A DNA stretch of 13,980 bases from Conidiobolus incongruus B7586 (Eukaryota; Entomophthoromycota; Entomophthoromycetes; Entomophthorales; Conidiobolaceae), in contig JNEM01007858.1 in the NCBI GenBank assembly GCA_000697335.1, positions 1 through 13,980 on the forward strand, written 5' to 3'. Below the pieces are notes generated by a model. That model was not told the origin of the DNA. It saw only the letters and a program-made list of their open reading frames with translations, and did no database searches. Shown here piece after piece: positions 9,119 to 13,980 of the stretch. Each line of letters opens with the position of its first letter. Positions within the stretch are counted from its first letter, which is position 1. A program made the translations under genes and the position numbers.

Positions 9119-9582
9119 TTTGATCTTTTTAATATATATCTTCAGTAATAATATAATCTCAATTTCTTTTGTTAACAATATAGCTTTCATAAATTCATTA
9201 GAAGCCAAATAAGGAAATATTTTGTGATAATGTTACGTATTCTGCTAAATATATTTGAAAATTCAAATACTGATTTATCCCATAGTGAAAACTGATATCA
9301 TTTAAAGTATATTATCTAACAAAATTGATTAAAAAATAAATCAATATAAAATGTTAATAATTTCAAAATAATATAAAATAATTAATTCAATAGATTTATT
9401 ATAAAAAAACATTTATATTCAAGTTAATATAACAATATATTTTAAACAAAGCTAATTATTTTATATCATTAGATAATGATGTAATACATAAAAATATTTT
9501 AAATGAATAAAATTGTTTTGTGATTGCAATCATTTAACTTTTCACTTTGAATAGATATAAACATATATATATACGGCCTTAG
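9119..9582. other. AT-rich stretch, possible upstream exon or intron of the next gene
   Basis: AT-rich sequence. A short ATG frame at 9230 (MLRILLNIFENSN, 21 codons) was noted as a possible first exon for the gene that continues at 9583. No donor site gives a convincing junction, so it is not called. Confidence 0.4.
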
Positions 9583-9862
9583 GTAGCTTCTAATAGGTTT
9601 CTACATTCAAATACTACAGTGGTAAAACAGATTTTAATTTTTATTTATATTTTTATATTAAATCATACAGGTTATCAAGGTGGCTATAAATTCACGAAAT
9701 TATTCCAACCCTTGGGAATATAGAACTGGAGTGCAATGGTTTTTAATTTTTAACAGATTTTACTCAAGCAGAACTAACCCAAGTTTGTCTATTTTAAAAC
9801 TTGTGTATTATCCATCAAATTATAAGTTTACATTAGAAAATTTTAATAATTTTAATTATTAA
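9583..9862 (+). CDS. last two exons of an unidentified small spliced gene
   Basis: Exon 9583-9621 (preceded by a CCTTAG acceptor) and exon 9671-9862 are joined by a 49-bp intron, GTAAAACAG...CATACAG, which fits the intron size class of the confirmed genes. The joined frame is open for 76 codons to TAA: VASNRFLHSNTTV, then VIKVAINSRNYSNPWEYRTG, then an aromatic segment VQWFLIFNRFYSS and a Tyr/Asn-rich end. The first exon with the start codon is not identified. The product is not recognised. The Trp and Phe cluster could be a membrane-associated segment. The alternative frame across the same splice junction contains several TAA/TAG codons and is rejected. Confidence 0.4.
9622..9670 (+). other. 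49-bp intron
   Basis: GTAAAAC donor and CATACAG acceptor, extremely T-rich inside, joining two open frames in phase 0. Its length and donor match the introns of the S16 and SAP30-like genes. Confidence 0.5.
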
Positions 9863-10660
9863 TATTAGCCATTTAAAATTTATATTGAACATATTTAAAG
9901 TATATTATCAATATTTTTTATATAAATTTCATTTTAAATCCAATTATTACCAACACAGAATTTAAATTATGATTTGTTTTCAACTCGAAACTAATACAAA
10001 AATTTTGAGAATTTTAACAAATGTACCTTCAATATAGTGTTATCGAAAAATTTTAACATGCTCTAATATTGGCTCATTAGTTTTGGTTTTAAAACGGAGT
10101 TTGACTTAATTATAAAGTAGTTTTGGTATTTTTTTTCTTATAATTTGATATATTATATAGTAATTTAAATTGCAGCATTTATCCAAATTTATTGCGATAT
10201 GAAATTTAATTTAACTTTGTTATTATTAGTAATTATGTACTTTATTATTTTAATTGGTGTATTTCAATGATTTAACCCTTTTAAATCAAATTAACTTCAG
10301 TATAATATGCTTATTCATAGCTTTTATACAGCATTCAATTTCATTTTTTGATTTTTTATAACCTGAAAAGTGTAGATTAATACTAATTTTCATAATATTT
10401 ATACTTTTAATATACACAATTATAACGATATATAACCTTCTAACGATTTAATACACATATTAAATTATGTTGTGGCTTTCATTTTTCACTTATATTATTG
10501 GTAATTCAATACAAGCTTTATTTATAACATAATTTAAATTATTATATATTCAAAAAAACACAGTTAGATGTTTATTATTTAATAAATTTATTAAGCATTA
10601 GAGTTACTTTCAATAATGAACAGTATACTGACTCTTTGAATTAACTATTGATGATTACTT
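9863..10660. other. AT desert
   Basis: Low-GC sequence with stops in all frames. It separates two genes that converge on it (the plus-strand gene ending at 9862 and the minus-strand gene ending at 10669), so it should contain both 3' ends. Nothing else was recognised. Confidence 0.5.
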
Positions 10661-10834
10661 AGATCAGTCTATCGTCTAGTTATCAGGTCCTCTGTGTAGT
10701 CCATTTCATATGGCTCAGAAGATTTATCCTCATTGAGCATTTTTTGCTCAGGTCCGTCTTTGTATAAATTGGTTGGATGATGATGTGATGTATCTAAGCT
10801 ATCAATATTGGGGTAACCAGTAGCAAGATATTAT

Positions 10835-10884
10835 CTAAATATATATTGGATATTACTATATTTATTTTTAAATATTTCATTTAC
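10835..10884 (-). other. 50-bp intron of the coiled-coil gene
   Basis: GTAAATGAAA donor and TATATTTAG acceptor, phase 2. Splicing here places a TAA as the second codon after the junction, ahead of the clean 53-codon final segment. No alternative AG avoids it. Confidence 0.5.
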
Positions 10885-10927
10885 CTCCGAGGGCCACCTC
10901 TAGAGGTCATGCCACCTTGGTCTGCTC

Positions 10928-10976
10928 CTACGAATTTTGATTAATCAAATATAAGTTATAAATTACTTTAATTTAC
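10928..10976 (-). other. 49-bp intron of the coiled-coil gene
   Basis: GTAAATTAAAG donor and AAATTCGTAG acceptor, phase 1 (G + GA, giving Gly). It links LVPARFG to ADQGGMTSRGG, both clearly coding in composition. Confidence 0.6.
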
Positions 10977-11500
10977 CAAATCTTGCAGGGACAAGTTTAA
11001 GATCCAAGTAATCTCGACCCTAGGTGGTAAATATGATATTAGAATCTTGCAGTCTCATTATAGAGTCAGCTCGATTTTTCTGTCTATCTTTCTGATTCTC
11101 TAAAATCTAAAATATCTGCTGGGATTGTGATACCTAAGACAGACATATTCTGCCTTGCTGGTCAAGATGCATTTGGATAATGATCTTATAAATCTCCTTA
11201 CAGCCACTTCAAGTAATGGTTTATATTTACATAAAGAAATTTGTAATTTACTTATCACTCCAATTGGTCAACTTGGGACTAAAAGTTTTCTACATTCGTC
11301 CCGATCACTAAATACACATTGGTAAAATAATAATACAATTGTATAATATATGTTGTTAAGTTTAATGTTAGATTTTAAAGTTATTTTGTCCCTTTGTGAT
11401 GCAATGTACCTCTGTGGACTATTGCGAGAGCGTCTTGAAGGATTTTAATCAGGTTGTTGAAGGCCAAATAATAAGTTTGCCACAAATATTTCACGCAATA

Positions 11501-11907
11501 TCAAAAATAAAGATATCAAATTAGAAAATAATATAATGATATATTCTTAACTATTAACTTCAAATATTTTAACAAAGTTTAAGAATATAGCAAAAATAAT
11601 GATAATCAGATGATTTTTTATTACAATTAATATAATTTAAAACTTTATTTAACTTATTATAATATCAATTTTAATAAAAAATTATTTATAGATATAAGTT
11701 AATTACTTATTACTTTAATTAGTACATAACATTATCTATATAACCATTATATTTCAATAGTACATATTGTTATTAGTGTAGAAATTAAGTAATGGTATAA
11801 TTTTAAAATTAAAATTAAACAAATAAATTAATAAATAATATATAGAAATTGATGAATAATATAAAATTAATAGCTTCTTTTATTATTAATAACTCTTTTT
11901 TATACTT
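11501..11907. other. AT desert
   Basis: AT-rich DNA between the presumed 5' region of the coiled-coil gene and mariner copy B. If that gene ever had a first exon with a start codon, it should lie here. None was found. Confidence 0.5.
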
Positions 11908-12870
11908 TTAATAAGCTTCTAATACCTAAAAAACAGTTTTTTTTATTAAAGACTGAAATTTAATATTTCACAAACCAATTTAATTTATTTACAGGAATTT
12001 TTTTTCCTATAAGCTGTTTTTTTAATTGTCTAAAACAATTATAATTATATAGGTTATAATCAGGTGAATATACTAGATGTGGTAACTCCCTCTAATTTTT
12101 TTTATATAAAAAATCTTTTACAGCTTTAACTTTATATATTTTATATTTATTATACAAAATAATAGGTGTCTTTAATTTATATTAAAAACACCATTTAGAA
12201 ATTGTTTTATTTAAAAAAATAATATATAACTTACTATTAATTGATTTTCCTTAAGGTATTAAATAAAAAAACTATATACCATTATAATTTATTATAACAA
12301 TTAACATTTACTTATATTTAAAGTATTTATTCATTAGAATATATAGAAAAGATTAATTTAGCTTAACCTAACATCTTGTTTTATTTTTAAATAAAGGATT
12401 ATATAAAAGAATTTAAAATTCATCAATTATAAGTATTTACTATAAAAACCTTTTTTTAGTTATACCTTAATAAGTTTAGTTTAGTTATAGCTACTCTAAT
12501 TTTCTTTTAGGCTTTTGTTAAATTATAAGGTATCTATTTTATATTTTCATTAATTAATCTAAGTTTAAATTTAAGTAAATATAACATGTTTGTATAATTA
12601 ATGTTAAATTACTTTAATAATTCTCTAACAGAAATAAAAAGGTATTTTTTAATATATTTTTTTACTTTATTAATAAGTGAAAAAGTAACAGTAGAAATTA
12701 GTTTATTAGATTTTGATAAATTTTAAATAATGTCCCTTTTAGCTTTAAAATCATGAATCTAGTGATATATGGTAGTTTTAGATAAAATATTATCTCTATA
12801 AACTATTTGTAATTTTTAGATGATTTTAAAGGGTTTATGGTTAAGTTTTAAAGATACAAAAATAAAAACC
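11908..12870 (-). mobile_element. Tc1/mariner transposon relic, copy B
   Basis: This copy is collinear with copy A at 6990-7950, with the same orientation and length. Minus-strand translation gives the N-terminal helix-turn-helix region (YRDNILSKTTIY, then IHDFKAKRDII and ISTVTFSLINKVKKYIKKY) near 12820-12640. A segment with IDE, the DE of the catalytic DESW region, lies near 12430. LPHLVYSPDYN, the hallmark motif close to the third catalytic Asp of Tc1/mariner transposases, lies near 12085-12053. It is followed by the family's usual basic tail, FRQLKKQLIGKKIP. Copy B keeps the SPD motif better, whereas copy A keeps the Trp and SGKP region better. The copy is heavily interrupted and AT-drifted, so it is an old, dead insertion. 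Terminal inverted repeats were not found. Confidence 0.7.
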
Positions 12871-13980
12871 TTTTGATAATCACAATCTAGTTTAAGTATA
12901 TTTAAATTTAAGTATAAATTTTAAAATTAAAATATTTTAATAAAAAATATAATTAAAATTGAATTTATATATATATATAGTTTGAAAATATTTATTTTCA
13001 TATTTATTTTAAATATATATAATCTTTCAAACCATTTAATATGTTTGAAAGATTAGAAATTAAAAAATTTGATATTTCTTAATTTCCATACTAATATCTT
13101 TATATTATTAATTTTTTTAAAAAAATTAAATAGTAATTTTTTTAAAATATATAATAAAACAAAATTGATTAATAATTATATTTTATTAAAATCTAATAAA
13201 CAAATTATGAAATTATTAAAATTCAAGATATTAAGTATAAATATTATAATTCAACTAGTTATTTATTCTTGGATATAATATAACTTATATTTATTAATGA
13301 TATTAAAGTTTATTATAATATAATAATTTTAATTTTTATTGTTTTATAAATTTAAACTTTATTTTCCTTTATAAACTTATCGGAAAATACCTATTATATC
13401 GAAATTAATATCAATATCCTAACCAAGGTTCAAAGTGCTTATATTAGAAAATTCTTTTATTAAATTTATATATACATTGTATAAAAATAATTTAATCTTA
13501 ATTTATTTAATTATATTGGGAATAAAATTTTTCAAAATTCAAAATAATTGAATATTTTCTACAATTATATTATGTTATTTTCATTATTTACAGTTAAAAG
13601 ATATAATATATATTTGTTGAAATTTTATATTTTTAGTTTTTATAATCAATCAATAAATATAACTATATATAGCATTTCTAATTAAAATTAGTTAAATTAA
13701 TCTTTATTTACTATAATAATAATAATATTTTGTCATTGGTAAATATTATCTATTTTATTTTAATTTTTATATATTGATAACTGATAATAATATATTGAAT
13801 TTGAATTTAATATTCAATTTATTAAAAAAAAATTTAATTAATTCATTTTTATATATTGTTCAAAAAATAATTTTATATATTAATAAAACTATAAGATAAA
13901 GATAATATTTAAAAATCAAAATTTAATAATTATAAATATATAATTAATTAAAAATTATTATATAATATAAAATTAATACT
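12871..13980. other. AT desert with one perfect hairpin
   Basis: Extremely AT-rich sequence to the window end. A frame at about 13057-13278 runs some 73 codons, but it is made of Ile/Leu/Asn/Lys/Phe codons only and has no ATG near its start. In about 14 kb of such DNA one frame of this length is expected by chance, so it is not called. The only clear structure is the inverted repeat at 13020-13055. Confidence 0.5.
13020..13055. repeat. perfect 13-bp inverted repeat (hairpin)
   Basis: TAATCTTTCAAAC at 13020-13032 and GTTTGAAAGATTA at 13043-13055 are exact reverse complements around a 10-base loop. The arms contain G:C pairs, which are scarce in this desert. It lies about 150 bp beyond the 5' limit of mariner copy B. 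It could be a cruciform, a transcription end signal, or the remnant of a small inverted-repeat element. Confidence 0.6.

Larger units (their letters stand above)
10669..11500 (-). pseudogene. coiled-coil gene with intact splice sites and in-frame TAG/TAA
   Basis: The well-supported part has three exons: 11206-10977, 10927-10885 and 10834-10669, joined by GT-AG introns of 49 and 50 bp, both with GTAAAT donors. The last exon is an open 53-codon acidic tail (YLATGYPNIDSLDTSHHHPT ... YEMDYTEDLITRR) ending at TAG. The small exon encodes ADQGGMTSRGGPR. The large exon encodes a polar, Gln/Arg-rich helix (ILENQKDRQKNRADSIMRLQ) and GRDYLDLKLVPARFG, but carries TAG at 11136-11134, 11109-11107 and 11022-11020. 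A TAA (10833-10831) follows the last splice. All sit in Gln-compatible surroundings. Upstream, 11307-11252 and about 11500-11410 (YYLAFNNLIKILQDALAIVH) look like earlier exons, but their junctions are ambiguous and no start codon is visible. The product is unrecognised. The helical Gln-rich segment suggests a structural coiled coil. It is either a gene decayed by C-to-T changes or one read with recoded stops. Confidence 0.5.

Noticed and set aside
13069-13278. 69-codon frame rich in Ile, Leu, Asn, Lys and Phe
   Set aside because: It has no nearby ATG and only AT-rich codons, and a run of this length is expected about once by chance in DNA this AT-rich.
8490-13980. General ciliate-type code (TAA/TAG read as Gln throughout)
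   Set aside because: S16 ends at TAG right after its conserved end, with non-coding-like sequence beyond. S16 and the SAP30-like gene use only CAA/CAG for more than twenty Gln. Reassignment, if any, cannot be general.
1-13980. tRNA, rRNA or CRISPR features
   Set aside because: No T-loop GGTTCGAATCC-type motif with matching stems, no rRNA core sequences and no spaced direct repeats were found by eye.

Overview
This window looks like nuclear DNA of a very AT-rich microbial eukaryote. The evidence is spliced genes with a uniform class of tiny GT-AG introns (about 45-50 bp, donors mostly GTAA), a nuclear-encoded bacterial-type ribosomal protein S16 (an organelle protein), a probable SAP30-like chromatin protein and two decayed Tc1/mariner transposons. 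The lineage is not resolved. The S16 protein is compatible with a protist or a reduced parasite, and nothing here fixes the clade. The genes sit in islands of roughly 30-45% GC, separated by long deserts of well over 80% A+T.

Layout. 1-1263 is desert. 1264-1935 (+) is an interrupted, cysteine-rich, apparently secreted protein gene. 2348-2662 (+) is another coding-like stretch with one internal stop. 2884-4319 (-) is a complete three-exon gene whose second exon resembles the Sin3-binding domain of SAP30 and whose last exon is a long acidic, disordered tail. 4750-5600 is a GC-richer island with gene-like but broken reading frames, best explained by a decayed minus-strand gene. 6250-6330 is an isolated 26-codon ORF. 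6990-7950 (-) is a mariner relic. 8490-8854 (-) is the two-exon S16 gene. 8954-9118 (+) is a short, divergently placed coding-like stretch with one TAG. 9583-9862 (+) holds the last two exons of an unidentified small gene. 10669-11206 (-), perhaps reaching about 11500, is a coiled-coil gene with intact splice sites but several in-frame TAG/TAA codons. 11908-12870 (-) is a second mariner relic, of the same length and orientation as the first. The remainder is desert, with one perfect hairpin at 13020-13055.

The genes do not form a pathway. The main theme is a contrast. Two genes are clean in the standard code (S16 and the SAP30-like gene), while several neighbouring coding-like islands carry in-frame TAA/TAG/TGA, usually without an obvious frame change. 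Ordinary decay under strong C-to-T (AT) mutation pressure is the simplest reading, because CAA/CAG become TAA/TAG and TGG becomes TGA. Partial stop-codon reassignment or read-through cannot be excluded from DNA alone. No complete, previously undescribed system could be demonstrated.
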